In this document: one piece after another, positions 29,243-39,049 of the stretch | Position numbering within the stretch: the first letter of the stretch is position 1 | Layout: the number at the start of each line of letters is the position of its first letter | From: Porticoccaceae bacterium | Lineage (GTDB): Bacteria; Pseudomonadota; Gammaproteobacteria; Pseudomonadales; Porticoccaceae | Direction: 5' to 3' | NCBI GenBank assembly: GCA_902557735.1 | Contig: CACEBC010000006.1 | Location: forward strand, 1 to 64,000 | DNA: 64,000 bases | Made by a program: the position numbers and the translations under genes | Notes under the pieces: model-generated | Databases searched by the model: none | Told to the model about the DNA's origin: nothing | What the model saw: the letters and a program-made list of their open reading frames with translations, nothing else

Positions 29243-30833
29243 GGCTGGTCAGCAACTTGTTTGGGTTCATTTGTCCTCTGGGGTCATATAGGTTGCATAG
29301 CGTCCGGATTGCCGCTATTCCCAGATCACCCTTCTCCATTGGCAGATAATCTATGTGGTCCATGCCGACGCCATGCTGATGACTGATGGTTCCGCCGCAG
29401 GCCGTCGTCTCATGGGCCCCGGCTTTTTTTATCTTCTGCCATCGACAGAGGGCGCACTCGTAACTGTCTCCCATACGGAAAATATAGGTTGTGTAGATGC
29501 TTGAGCCTTGCGGATAGATATGCGACAAATGACTATACACTAGCACTTTTTCTCTCTCATCGGAGAGAGCTTCGCTTATCGCTTTCTCGATTCGTTGGGC
29601 TGTTTCTTTGACGCGAGACCAATTCACGGCAGTCTCCATGGTGTCCGCGGCATATCCTAAATCACCAAGCGAATCCCGAAAATGCGGAGTTTTAAAACGG
29701 CCCGATGCCCATTCATCATTGCGGTAAATGTCTGATGGTGAAATGCCATATTTTTTTGCTAATTCTTCTAATCTACCTCGTGTTGATAAACAGTGATCGT
29801 TTGATCCCGTGATACCATATGTTATGAGAACATTCCCTATAGCGATTTTTGATAGAGACCGTGAATCGCCGTTCATCGCTATGTAGCTAGCAGTTTCGAG
29901 AGGGTTGCTGAGTCTGAGCATCGACAAGGGTATACGTTGCTGAGCCACATCTCTTGAGAAGGCGACACCTATCTCCCAAGAGGGCAAGCCGAGCGTCTCA
30001 AAGTACTCTAACTCGGGCTCTTGAGAGACCCTAACTGTCACATCAGTTATAATGCCTATTCGCCCCTCGGAGCCGAGTATGACCTCGCGCATGTCTAATC
30101 CGGCAGCCGATGCTGGTAGCGAAGGAATCTCCAAGTGTCCCGATAGCGTCTCAACTCTCGCGCCTGCAAACAGCTGCTCTATTCGACCATATCCAAGCGA
30201 TTGCTGTCCACTAGAGCGAGACGCCACCCATCCACCGATAGTTGAATATTCCCATGATTGGGGATAGTGCCCTAACCTGAACCCAAGGTTAGCAAGTTGT
30301 TTTTCGATGCGGGGCCCAGTGGCACCTGCCTCAATTGTGATCAATTGACTTTCTCTATCGACGGCAATAACTCTATCCATACAGCCCATATTGATAGTAA
30401 GAATTGGCCTCTCGTTTGCAACAGGGTTGATATGACCGACTACGGAGGTGCCTCCACCATAAGGTATGACGCAGAGATTCTTTTTGTGAGCCTCGCGAAG
30501 AAGTTCTCGCAATTCTTCGACCGTTTTCGGTTTCGCCACCGCGTCAGGAAAGACCCTTATGTTGCCACTGCGCATTGCCAGCCAATCCGGAAGACTTTGT
30601 CCGCGAGCATGTCTTAGTCGAGTCTCCGGGGTGGTGTCCAACAGAGGGTGTTCCATCATTCGCGTTTCAGAGACGCGATTTATTGCTTCTGTCAGCGTTA
30701 TTTTGGGTAAGGTCGAACCAGCTCCTATGGTTGCTTCCAAAAATTGCAGTAATTGTTGACTAAGTGCTTCAGGCACGGGTGCATCTTCCGAGCCCCAACC
30801 GTTCCAACGCCTCATAAATGAACCCCAAGTCAT
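29217..30833 (-). CDS. FAD-linked oxidase resembling alkyldihydroxyacetone-phosphate synthase
   Basis: A 538-residue VAO/PCMH-fold flavoprotein. Seen: the FAD-binding IPYGGGTSVVGH, EAGATGPRIEKQL, the SWEYSTIGGWVASRSSGQQS segment diagnostic of the AGPS group, ILGSEGRIGIIT, and the C-terminal active-site SHQHGVGMDH near the position of the AGPS histidine motif. AGPS exchanges the acyl of acyl-DHAP for an alkyl chain in ether lipid synthesis; bacterial homologues may instead be plain 2-hydroxyacid dehydrogenases. An internal ATG at 30815 (MRRWNGWG) resembles the usual start of these bacterial homologues and is an alternative. It is the first gene of the overlapped AGPS-like/glpD/kinase operon. 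Confidence 0.8.
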   Translation of the reverse strand: MTWGSFMRRWNGWGSEDAPVPEALSQQLLQFLEATIGAGSTLPKITLTEAINRVSETRMMEHPLLDTTPETRLRHARGQSLPDWLAMRSGNIRVFPDAVAKPKTVEELRELLREAHKKNLCVIPYGGGTSVVGHINPVANERPILTINMGCMDRVIAVDRESQLITIEAGATGPRIEKQLANLGFRLGHYPQSWEYSTIGGWVASRSSGQQSLGYGRIEQLFAGARVETLSGHLEIPSLPASAAGLDMREVILGSEGRIGIITDVTVRVSQEPELEYFETLGLPSWEIGVAFSRDVAQQRIPLSMLRLSNPLETASYIAMNGDSRSLSKIAIGNVLITYGITGSNDHCLSTRGRLEELAKKYGISPSDIYRNDEWASGRFKTPHFRDSLGDLGYAADTMETAVNWSRVKETAQRIEKAISEALSDEREKVLVYSHLSHIYPQGSSIYTTYIFRMGDSYECALCRWQKIKKAGAHETTACGGTISHQHGVGMDHIDYLPMEKGDLGIAAIRTLCNLYDPRGQMNPNKLLTSHVTKTKES

Positions 30834-31510
30834 GTGATTTATCCCGCGTATTGTAGACTGATAAGGTCAGATTTACGCAAATATCTCTACTTTTATACTG
30901 TTATTTTTCATATCAAAATTATTGCTTGGGATTAGGAGGATCTATAACGATACCCCTAAATATAAAATAATATATTTTTTAATTCTTTTTATGCCAATCT
31001 CGGTTCGGATGAGATTCATTGCTAATTCGGAAAGCATAAACTTTTTATTGGAGTGAGGAATTTTTAATCAGTTCAAATAGAGTTATGATCTTCAGCTTTT
31101 TGTTCTGCTGCAATTCCTATTCATGGCGCCGATTGCATTCGAAAAGGGTGACCTGATCATTCGGGGGGTATAAAAATATTGATATAGCTTCTGACAGTGG
31201 AACCATTGCAAGCATCAAGATAATGAAGAGCTTAATTATTAACCAAAACTCAAGCGAGGGTCGGTTTATCACTTTCCAGCGGAGTCTATTGTAATGGGCC
31301 TCAGACTTATTTCGGACCTCTCAATTATTAGTATCAGAACCTACTCGGTGACCAAAAAAACGGGCTGTAGCGGCATTACTATGCGATGTATGCCCGTCAG
31401 ATATTAATTCGGTGCAAAAGATTCTATTCAGACTAGTAATTATTTGCAGGCTCATGATAATGAACACTTTGAAATGTCGGCTTGGATAGAGGTCTCTCTG
31501 GAGGAGTGCC
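30834..31510. other. 677-bp intergenic region, no gene recognised
   Basis: The divergent gap between the AGPS-like gene and pxpA is AT-rich at 30890-31080. Only short frames occur: a 63-codon minus-strand frame at 31321-31512 overlaps the pxpA start and resembles nothing. It should carry two divergent promoters. I see no RNA gene, IS remnant or terminator I can support. Confidence 0.5.
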
Positions 31511-32242
31511 ATGCGATTACTTCTAAATTGTGATTTAGGCGAGGGGTCTGACGTCGACGCAACTTATCATGATGAACAGGTCATGCCTTTCATCGATCAA
31601 GTGAATATAGCTTGCGGTATGCACGCAGGCAATCCGGTGGTTATGAAAAAAACCTTGATATCTGCTCGGTCGAATGGCGTCACAGTGGGTGCTCATCCTA
31701 GTTATCCTGATCGAGATGGATTCGGTAGGCGTTCAATGGAATTGCCCGTCGAGGAACTGATAGCGGTCGTTCAGTATCAGATCGCAGCACTTCAGGGCAT
31801 GGCTAAGAATCTGGGTGTGCAAGTCAGATACGTAAAGCCTCATGGTGCCCTTTATAATGACATGATGGCGCATTCTCGGATTAGAAATGCGGTGATGCAA
31901 GCAATCTCGGAGAATTGCGAAACTCTAGAATTCATGCTGCAAGCAACTCCATTCGCTGATGAGCATAAAAAAGAAGCTGACTTATTCGGACTAGACGTTA
32001 TTTTTGAGGCTTTCGCTGACCGTTGCTATGACGACAGGGGTGCTTTAGTAGCGAGAACTGAACATGATGCTGTTCATAATCGTGAAAAAATGCTCAGGCA
32101 AGTCAAGCAACTAGTTGAACACGGCACAGTAACTACCAGGAGCGGAACATGCATTGAGCTGCGTGCTGATTCGATATGTGTTCATGGCGACAATGTTGCT
32201 GCCATTGAAGCCATCGCAGAGGTCCGCACTCTGATAACTTGA
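31511..32242 (+). CDS. pxpA: 5-oxoprolinase subunit A (LamB/YcsF family)
   Basis: A 243-residue TIM-barrel-like protein. The opening LLNCDLGEGSD, the NIACGMHAGNPVVM motif, VGAHPSYPDRDGFGRR, VRYVKPHGALYND and ICVHGDN near the end are all family marks. PxpABC hydrolyses 5-oxoproline (pyroglutamate) to glutamate with ATP. A GGAGGAG ribosome binding site at 31500-31506 precedes the ATG. The operon is pxpA-pxpB-pxpC with 7-base and overlapping junctions, followed by ggt. Confidence 0.95.
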   Translation: MRLLLNCDLGEGSDVDATYHDEQVMPFIDQVNIACGMHAGNPVVMKKTLISARSNGVTVGAHPSYPDRDGFGRRSMELPVEELIAVVQYQIAALQGMAKNLGVQVRYVKPHGALYNDMMAHSRIRNAVMQAISENCETLEFMLQATPFADEHKKEADLFGLDVIFEAFADRCYDDRGALVARTEHDAVHNREKMLRQVKQLVEHGTVTTRSGTCIELRADSICVHGDNVAAIEAIAEVRTLIT

Positions 32243-32249
32243 GATATCG

Positions 32250-32945
32250 ATGAATCAATGCGACTATAAAATATCTATTGCTGGCGAAAATTCAATCATC
32301 ATTTACTTTGGTGATAGGGCTTGTGATAAAAATGCTGCTTTGATAGCAGATACGGTGAACAAATTAAAGATCAGCATTGGTAGGTTTATTATCGATTATA
32401 TCCCGTCTTATGCCTCATTGCTTGTAATCTATGATCCGATTTCTACAGATCATGATCTGATAAAAATGGAAATTGAAAAATCTTTAAAAAATCTTGTTTT
32501 TACTGAGCCCATTAGCGACGGAATTCTGGTAGAACTTCCAGTCTATTACAGTTCGGAATCCGGACCGGATCTGCACAATCTATCGAAAACAGTTGGATTA
32601 TCTACACGAGAGATTATCGAGTTGCATCAGAGCATCGACTACAGGGTTTACGCAATGGGTTTTGCGCCAGGTTTTGCTTATCTGGGAGAGGTTGACAGAA
32701 GGATCGCTGCGCCTAGGCAGGACACGCCGAGACTCAAAGTTCCTGCTGGATCGGTTGCTATCGCGGATAGACAAACGGCCGTTTATCCTTGCCAATCCCC
32801 CGGAGGATGGAACCTCATTGGATTGTGTCCCAAAACCATGTTTGATGCGGCAAAGACGCCTCCAACTCCAATTCAGGTTGGGGATCGTGTTCGTTTTCGG
32901 CAAGTGACGCGGCGTGAGTACATTGCCTTGGGTGGAGAAATATGA
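32250..32945 (+). CDS. pxpB: 5-oxoprolinase subunit B (KipI family)
   Basis: A 231-residue KipI/PxpB protein. Seen: AGENSIIIYFGD at the start, the VELPVYYSSESGPDLHNLS segment, YRVYAMGFAPGFAYLG, PRLKVPAGSVAIADRQTAVYPCQSPGGWNLIG split over the active-site cyclophilin-like domain. It forms one complex with PxpC. It overlaps pxpC by 4 bases (ATGA). Confidence 0.94.
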   Translation: MNQCDYKISIAGENSIIIYFGDRACDKNAALIADTVNKLKISIGRFIIDYIPSYASLLVIYDPISTDHDLIKMEIEKSLKNLVFTEPISDGILVELPVYYSSESGPDLHNLSKTVGLSTREIIELHQSIDYRVYAMGFAPGFAYLGEVDRRIAAPRQDTPRLKVPAGSVAIADRQTAVYPCQSPGGWNLIGLCPKTMFDAAKTPPTPIQVGDRVRFRQVTRREYIALGGEI

Positions 32946-33898
32946 AATCGGGATTCAAAGTGATAAAAGCTGGCATTTTAAGTTTGCTCCAAGATGGGGG
33001 TCGATTTGGCTACAGTCATTTGGGACTTTGTAGCGGTGGCCCGATGGACAAGGAAGCTTTTCGTTGGTCAAATCGATTATGCAGTAACCCTGAAAATTCA
33101 GGAGTCATCGAGGTCAGCGTTGGCGGTTTGGTGATGGAAGCGCAATGCTCTTGCTGCATCGCGTTGACGGGAGCAGATATCCCAATGCATATCAATAGAA
33201 ATTGGGCGGCTCCGTGGCAGACGCATCTGATTGAGAGTGGCGATCGAGTAGAACTTGGGTATGCTAGATCTGGAATGCGAGGTTATCTGGCAGTTAGCGG
33301 TGGATTCAGATGCGAAAAGATCTTTGGCAGCATGTCCACTGTTCCCCGCGACAAACTCGGAGGGTCAAGACAGGACGGCAGTGCGATACAAGTCGGAGAA
33401 GTACTTAGTTGTCCCACTTTACAAACACTCCCTCAGAGATATAAGTTATCTGAGGAAGTGCGTCCGGTTCGACCGCAAGGTAATGCGAAACTTAGAGTAG
33501 TTTTAGGGTACCAACACGAAACTTTTGACCTCGATAAGAAGCAACTTTTTTTCGCAAGCGAGTATACTTTAACGAAAGATAGTGACAGGACGGGATGTCG
33601 TTTGAAGGGGCCGGCAATAATGTCTAATGTCGGTGGTATTTTTTCCGAGGGCATCTGCCACGGTGCGATCCAGTTTCCTCCGGATGGTCAGCCCATTGTG
33701 TTGATGTGTGATCGGCCAACGATCGGAGGATATCCAAAGCTTGGCTCAGTTTTTTCTAGAGATATGGATAAACTTGGTCAGCTCGCTCACGGAGGCAAAG
33801 TGACATTCGATACTATCGATATCGAAACTGCTAGACTTGCTTTACTTTCCCATGAAGAAGAGTTTCTTGCAATCAAACCGGAGCCAGCAGAACTATGA
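32942..33898 (+). CDS. pxpC: 5-oxoprolinase subunit C (KipA/biotin-dependent carboxyltransferase-like)
   Basis: A 318-residue protein of the AHS2/KipA family. Seen: SLLQDGGRFGYSHLGLCSGGPMD, RWSNRLCSNPENSGVIEV, GMRGYLAVSGGF, SDRTGCRLKGP and GGYPKLGSVFSRDMDKLGQL. It is the third subunit of 5-oxoprolinase. The KipAI names come from sporulation control in Bacillus, which is not relevant here; the full pxpABC set and ggt support pyroglutamate and gamma-glutamyl use. Confidence 0.94.
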   Translation: MKSGFKVIKAGILSLLQDGGRFGYSHLGLCSGGPMDKEAFRWSNRLCSNPENSGVIEVSVGGLVMEAQCSCCIALTGADIPMHINRNWAAPWQTHLIESGDRVELGYARSGMRGYLAVSGGFRCEKIFGSMSTVPRDKLGGSRQDGSAIQVGEVLSCPTLQTLPQRYKLSEEVRPVRPQGNAKLRVVLGYQHETFDLDKKQLFFASEYTLTKDSDRTGCRLKGPAIMSNVGGIFSEGICHGAIQFPPDGQPIVLMCDRPTIGGYPKLGSVFSRDMDKLGQLAHGGKVTFDTIDIETARLALLSHEEEFLAIKPEPAEL

Positions 33899-34005
33899 GC
33901 TCGCAGCTACACAGAACCAGTGACCTTTTTAAGTCCGGATATATTGGGCAAATAACAGCTACAAAGACTCTCGTCATAGCAAGCTAATCGCTTTAGATTG
34001 AAAAT

Positions 34006-34043
34006 GCGGCAAACTTTTTTTGACGGGCGGATTTTTTTGCCGC
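34006..34043. repeat. 8-bp perfect inverted repeat upstream of ggt
   Basis: GCGGCAAA at 34006-34013 and TTTGCCGC at 34036-34043 are perfect reverse complements around a 22-base spacer with two T-runs. It lies in the 332-base gap between pxpC and ggt, about 190 bases before the ggt start. It may be a regulator-binding site or a loose hairpin. The rest of the gap holds no recognised gene. Confidence 0.5.
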
Positions 34044-34230
34044 GAATGAGTAGTTCTGGAGCAAAGAACTTTCGGTCATAGAAAGACTAAACGGTGTATG
34101 AGGTACTACCCCTGATAGTAAGTCGAAGACACATCGTTGGTTTCAACCAGCTACTTTGAGCGTTACGTGAGCTCTTTTTTAAATTCGGAAAAACTGCAAA
34201 AATTTCTTTAATGAAAGATGGAGATAAAAT

Positions 34231-36003
34231 ATGGAAAGGCCTCGCTTGTGGTGCAAAAGTGCATTATTTGTTTTGAGCTTGATGGTCCCATTAACACAAG
34301 CCTCAGAAGCGCCTATCATCAATCCGAAGGCTCGGTTTCATCCGGTTTACGGCACACTTGGAATGGTCGTAACTCAGGAGGCCATCGCCAGTCAAGTGGG
34401 AGCCGATATTTTGGCAGAAGGTGGCAACGCCATCGATGCTGCGGTTGCGTCTGGTTTTGCCCTAGCTGTTACTCTTCCGAGGGCGGGAAATCTGGCAGGG
34501 GGTGGCTTCATGGTAATCCATCTGGCCAAAGAGGATAGGACGATTGCACTCGATTATCGAGAAATGGCACCTGCGGAAAGCCACCGAGAAATGTTCCTTG
34601 ATGAGGCAGGAGATGTCGATAAGAGGGCAGCAAGGTATAGTATAAAATCATCTGGCGTTCCAGGAACTGTGGCAGGGCTCTTGCACGCCCACAAATCCTA
34701 TGGTGTGCTCAATATAGAAAAGGTCCTTAGCCCTGCTATAAAACTCGCTAGAGACGGCTTTGAGGTCAGTCTTGATCTATCATCCTCATTGAGCTCAAGA
34801 TATGAACGTTTATCCAGTAATGTTGCATCTCGGAGATATTTTTTCAAGCCAAACGGTGAGTCTTATCAACCTGGCGAGCTTTTTATTCAAAAGGATTTGG
34901 CGCAAACTTTAGAACGGATTTCCGAGTATGGTAGGGCCGGGTTTTATGAGGGAAAAACCGCTAAATTGATTGTTGATGAGATGAAGAACTTGGGCGGATT
35001 AATCACTTTAGATGATCTCAGAGATTATCGAGTTGTCACCCGTGAACCAGTCTGTGGTGACTTCCATGGCAACACCGTCTGCGCAATGCCACCACCCTCA
35101 TCGGGTGGAGTGCATCTGATACAGATGTTAAACATTTTGGAGGGGTGGGATCTCCGATCTCTGGGGCACAATAGTGCCGCATATATCCATCGGCTAGCAG
35201 AAGCGATGCGAAGAGCTTATGCGGATAGAAGCATCTATCTTGGGGATCCTGATTTTTATCGAGTCCCCATTGACAATATTACCGATAAAAACTACGCCAG
35301 TGCTTTGCGGTCTGGAATTAACTTGGTTAAGGCGACACCATCTGTTGACGTACAATCAGGTTTAGATATTGATCCAGACACACTCCAGATCGAGAAAACC
35401 TTTAGTGATAATGAATCAAGTGAGACGACTCACTTCTCGACTTGGGATCAATGGGGAAATGTAGTGTCGAATACGACGACATTAAATTTTTCTTATGGAA
35501 ATGGGATTTCAATTCCGGGAGCAGGGTTTTTGATGAACAATGAGATGGATGATTTTTCTGCAAAGCCGGGTACACCCAATGCTTTTGGGTTGCTGGGCGG
35601 AGTTGCCAATGCCATTGAACCTGGTAAGCGACCCTTATCATCAATGACGCCCTCCATCGTTTTTGATAAAGCAAGTTCCCCGCTATTGGTGACCGGTAGT
35701 CCTGGAGGAAGCACCATCATAACAACGGTATTGCAAACGATTCTTAATGTGCTGGTATTTGATATGGGCATTGCGGAGGGTGCGTCGGTGCCCAGAGTGC
35801 ATCATCAGTGGTTCCCAGATAGGCTGCTACTGGAATCAGGTATCTCGCGCGATACCGTAAATCTGCTGTCCCAGATGGGGCATAATATAGGTGAAGCCGA
35901 TTATGTTCTGGGTGACACTCAGAGCATCCAGAGAGGACCGAAAAATAGTTTGTTCGGGGCATCTGATCCGAGGAGGCCTGGGGCGGCGGCTGTGGCTCAG
36001 TAA
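34231..36003 (+). CDS. ggt: gamma-glutamyltransferase, secreted
   Basis: An N-terminal nucleophile hydrolase of 590 residues that hydrolyses or transfers the gamma-glutamyl group of glutathione and related compounds in the periplasm. A signal peptide is visible (ALFVLSLMVPLTQA, cleavage near residue 25). The precursor self-cleaves before the conserved Thr at about residue 399 (ETTHFS), giving large and small subunits. EGGNAIDAAVAS, PPPSSGGVHL, NNEMDDF, and the glycine-rich TGSPGGSTIITT complete the family pattern. GGAG at 34220-34223 is the ribosome binding site. Released glutamyl units can cyclise to 5-oxoproline, the substrate of the pxpABC genes upstream. Confidence 0.95.
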   Translation: MERPRLWCKSALFVLSLMVPLTQASEAPIINPKARFHPVYGTLGMVVTQEAIASQVGADILAEGGNAIDAAVASGFALAVTLPRAGNLAGGGFMVIHLAKEDRTIALDYREMAPAESHREMFLDEAGDVDKRAARYSIKSSGVPGTVAGLLHAHKSYGVLNIEKVLSPAIKLARDGFEVSLDLSSSLSSRYERLSSNVASRRYFFKPNGESYQPGELFIQKDLAQTLERISEYGRAGFYEGKTAKLIVDEMKNLGGLITLDDLRDYRVVTREPVCGDFHGNTVCAMPPPSSGGVHLIQMLNILEGWDLRSLGHNSAAYIHRLAEAMRRAYADRSIYLGDPDFYRVPIDNITDKNYASALRSGINLVKATPSVDVQSGLDIDPDTLQIEKTFSDNESSETTHFSTWDQWGNVVSNTTTLNFSYGNGISIPGAGFLMNNEMDDFSAKPGTPNAFGLLGGVANAIEPGKRPLSSMTPSIVFDKASSPLLVTGSPGGSTIITTVLQTILNVLVFDMGIAEGASVPRVHHQWFPDRLLLESGISRDTVNLLSQMGHNIGEADYVLGDTQSIQRGPKNSLFGASDPRRPGAAAVAQ

Positions 36004-36057
36004 GAGCTAGTTTGTCAAGCTGAAATCGGATGTTTTTAAATTAATGAGGCAAGTTTG

Positions 36058-37212
36058 ATGTCAAAATCACTGCGGGATTGCCATAATTTCCATGACCTGA
36101 GGGAATTGGCTCGAGTTAGGTTGCCTAGCCCAATTTTCCATTATATTGATGGTGCGGCGGACGACGAAGTTACTTATCGTCGCAATACTGCGTCTTTCGA
36201 AAGTTGCGATTTAGTGCCGAATGTATTGGCTGGCGTGGAAGAGATTGATATGTCTGTAAATTTGATGGGTTTCGATCTTGAGATGCCCATATTCTGCTCG
36301 CCTACTGCTCTGCAGAGGCTTTTCCACCATGACGGCGAGAGAGCAGTTGCCCTCGCGGCTGAAAAATTTGGCACACTATTTGGAATCTCATCTCTCGGCA
36401 CTGTCAGATTAGAGGAGATTGGACAATTAATAAGTACCCCTAAGATGTTCCAATTCTACTTCCACAAAGACAGAGGACTGAATACCTCAATGCTACAAAT
36501 GGCTAAGGATGCTCGTTTTGATATTCTTACATTAACAGTGGATACAATTACAGGAGGGAATAGAGAGCGGGATCTGAGGACTGGTTTTACTTCGCCACCT
36601 CGCTTGACGCCCAAAAGTTTAATGCAATTTGTCCTTAAGCCATCTTGGGCGTTGAATTACTTTTTTAGAGAAAAGTTTGAGCTATCGCAACTCAGAAATC
36701 ATATTCAAGAGGGATCAAATATAGCTATTTCCGTGGGCGATTATTTTTCATCGATGCTAGATCAAAGCATGGACTGGGACGACGTGGCGGAACTTAAGGA
36801 TAATTGGGATGGAAAATTTTGTTTGAAAGGGATTATGAGTTCAGGGGATGCCCGTAGAGCTGTTCAACTGGGTGCTGATGCAATAATGGTTTCTAATCAT
36901 GGTGGCAGACAACTTGATGGAAGCAGGAGCCCATTTGATCATCTTGGAGAAATCTTACAAGAGGTTGGAGGAGAAATTGACGTGATTTTGGACGGAGGAA
37001 TACAGAGGGGCACCCACATTTTGAAAGCCATGGCTTTGGGCGCGACTGCTTGCTCTGGGGGGCGAATGTATTTATATGGGCTTGGTGCGGCCGGGAGAGC
37101 TGGAGTTGAAAAGGCTCTGGGCAATCTAAGCTCAGAAATTGAAAGGGACATGAAACTTATGGGTATAAAGAACTTTAAAGAGCTCAGCCCTCAGATGTTG
37201 AGACATAGATAA
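36058..37212 (+). CDS. FMN-dependent alpha-hydroxyacid oxidase/dehydrogenase
   Basis: A 384-residue TIM-barrel flavoprotein of the lactate dehydrogenase/glycolate oxidase/mandelate dehydrogenase family. Active-site residues are in place: the Tyr in HYIDGAADDE, the QFYFHKDRG segment, LTVDT with the conserved Asp, the Lys of CLKGIMSSGDA, and the His and Arg of VSNHGGRQLDGSRSP. It converts an L-2-hydroxyacid to the 2-oxoacid. The substrate cannot be told by eye. ATG 36058 is chosen over TTG 36055. It lies 54 bases after ggt and may share its transcript. Confidence 0.88.
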   Translation: MSKSLRDCHNFHDLRELARVRLPSPIFHYIDGAADDEVTYRRNTASFESCDLVPNVLAGVEEIDMSVNLMGFDLEMPIFCSPTALQRLFHHDGERAVALAAEKFGTLFGISSLGTVRLEEIGQLISTPKMFQFYFHKDRGLNTSMLQMAKDARFDILTLTVDTITGGNRERDLRTGFTSPPRLTPKSLMQFVLKPSWALNYFFREKFELSQLRNHIQEGSNIAISVGDYFSSMLDQSMDWDDVAELKDNWDGKFCLKGIMSSGDARRAVQLGADAIMVSNHGGRQLDGSRSPFDHLGEILQEVGGEIDVILDGGIQRGTHILKAMALGATACSGGRMYLYGLGAAGRAGVEKALGNLSSEIERDMKLMGIKNFKELSPQMLRHR

Positions 37213-37282
37213 GACCAGAACGGGAGAGATTGAGATAAAAAGCCTGCGGATTTTAACTTTATTAATGTTATCGTCTGAACCG

Positions 37283-38935
37283 TTAAAATAGCCCGACCAC
37301 TTCACCATTCTCGTCCAACGCAATATTATTTGCGGCGGGAGATCTTGGTAGGCCGGGCATGGTCATTATGTCTCCGCACACGACCACAATAAACCCAGCT
37401 CCAGCACTCAGTCGGACTTCGCGAATTGCAACGACGTGATTTGTTGGTGCACCCTTTAGATTTGGGTCAGTAGAAAAGCTGTATTGGGTTTTTGCAATAC
37501 AGACCGGAAAGTCGCCATAGCCATTCTCTTGAAACGTACGGATTTGGTTGCGGATCTTTTTGTCCGCAATTATATCATCGGCCCTGTAAAGTCGGGTGGC
37601 CACGGTTTTTATTTTTTCCCAGAGTGGCATTTCGTCTGGATAGATAGGTGCGAAGCTGGCAGCTCCGCTGTCAGCCATTTCTGCTACTTCGCGAGCAAGA
37701 GCTTCTGCGCCTGCACCGCCGTTCTCCCAGTGAGAACATTCTATGGCAGTGACGCCATTAGCTGCAGCTATTTTTTTAACAATGGCTATTTCAGCATCGG
37801 TATCGTCAGAGAATCGATTAATTGCAACAACCACTGGTACACCAAAGGATTTAATATTTTCTATGTGCCTAACGAGATTGGAACATCCGCTTTCCAGCAA
37901 GCCTATGTCATTTTGAGAGTGGTCTCCGTGCATCCTTAAAGCTCTCACTGTAGCGACAAGCACTGACGCATCAGGATTGAGGCCTGACATGCGGCACTTT
38001 ATGTCAAAGAACTTCTCGGCTCCCAAGTCTGCGCCGAAACCAGCCTCCGTGACCACGTAATCAGCCATCTTCAAACTCGCCATGGTCGCAATAACTGAAT
38101 TACAACCATGAGCAATATTGGCAAAAGGGCCTCCGTGAATTATGGCCGGATTATTCTCAAGAGTTTGCACTAAGTTGGGGGCAAGTGCATCCTTTAACAA
38201 TACTGTCATGGCTCCTGTAGCTTCCAAGTCTGCCGCATGGATGGGTTGTTGATCTCGGGTGTAACCGATGACGATGCGGTCAAGTCTTACCTTCAGATCA
38301 TCCAGGTTAGTGGCTAGGCAAAAGATAGCCATTATCTCTGAGGCTACGGTGATATCATAACCGTCTTGACGCGGGAAGCCATTTCCGGGACCGCCCAAGC
38401 CACAGTTTATCGTTCGCAGTGCGCGATCGTTCATATCAAGCACTCTTTTCCAAGTAATCCGACGTGCATCAATTTTAAGTTTATTGCCCCAGTGAATATG
38501 ATTATCGATCATTGCTGAGAGCAGGTTATGAGCTGCGCCTATTGCGTGAAAATCGCCGGTGAAGTGCAAATTGATATCTTCCATAGGCACCACCTGAGCG
38601 TACCCCCCGCCTGCAGCACCGCCTTTCATACCAAAGCAAGGACCAAGGCTTGGTTCCCGCAGGCAGGCGACGGCTCTCTTACCTATTCGATTTATCCCAT
38701 CAGTTAGGCCAACCGAGGTTGTTGTTTTGCCCTCTCCGGCAGGCGTTGGACTTATGGCTGTAACGAGAATGAGTTTGCCATCTGGTTTGTCAAAAAGAGA
38801 TTCTATGTACTTGGGGTCGATCTTTGCCTTAGTCCTTCCAAAAGGTATTAAAGCGGTCTCTGGTATATCAAGTTTTTCGGCGATTTCACTTATGGATTGT
38901 GTTTTCGCTCTCCGCGCTATTTCGATATCACTCAT
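37283..38935 (-). CDS. fhs: formate-tetrahydrofolate ligase
   Basis: Makes 10-formyl-THF from formate, THF and ATP (or the reverse). The 550-residue length fits. Seen: the P-loop [14 protein letters not shown], the [23 protein letters not shown] segment, and VRALRMHGD. The frame extends 6 codons upstream, but ATG 38935 follows a GGAGAGG ribosome binding site on the minus strand and is preferred. It is divergent from the GcvT-fused dehydrogenase gene and belongs functionally to the methyl-catabolic island, where formate arises from FrmA/FghA. Confidence 0.96.
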   Translation of the reverse strand: MSDIEIARRAKTQSISEIAEKLDIPETALIPFGRTKAKIDPKYIESLFDKPDGKLILVTAISPTPAGEGKTTTSVGLTDGINRIGKRAVACLREPSLGPCFGMKGGAAGGGYAQVVPMEDINLHFTGDFHAIGAAHNLLSAMIDNHIHWGNKLKIDARRITWKRVLDMNDRALRTINCGLGGPGNGFPRQDGYDITVASEIMAIFCLATNLDDLKVRLDRIVIGYTRDQQPIHAADLEATGAMTVLLKDALAPNLVQTLENNPAIIHGGPFANIAHGCNSVIATMASLKMADYVVTEAGFGADLGAEKFFDIKCRMSGLNPDASVLVATVRALRMHGDHSQNDIGLLESGCSNLVRHIENIKSFGVPVVVAINRFSDDTDAEIAIVKKIAAANGVTAIECSHWENGGAGAEALAREVAEMADSGAASFAPIYPDEMPLWEKIKTVATRLYRADDIIADKKIRNQIRTFQENGYGDFPVCIAKTQYSFSTDPNLKGAPTNHVVAIREVRLSAGAGFIVVVCGDIMTMPGLPRSPAANNIALDENGEVVGLF

Positions 38936-39049
38936 AAACCTCTCCAATGCCAATTACAACCTGACGTCGGAGGAAGATCATTTGTCTCCAGTCAGTTCGT
39001 ACTGAGACGGTATATTCTATATCTAATCGATTTAATGATTGCCTAAGAC

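Noticed and set aside
31321-31512. 63-codon minus-strand frame upstream of pxpA
   Set aside because: It overlaps the pxpA ribosome binding site, has no ribosome binding site of its own and resembles no known protein; likely chance.
32598-32903. 101-codon frame on the opposite strand of pxpB
   Set aside because: It lies wholly inside the well-supported pxpB gene and has the look of an antisense shadow.
34140-34190. GAGC...GCTC followed by TTTTTT as a terminator
   Set aside because: Only a 4-bp stem; too weak to claim as a rho-independent terminator.
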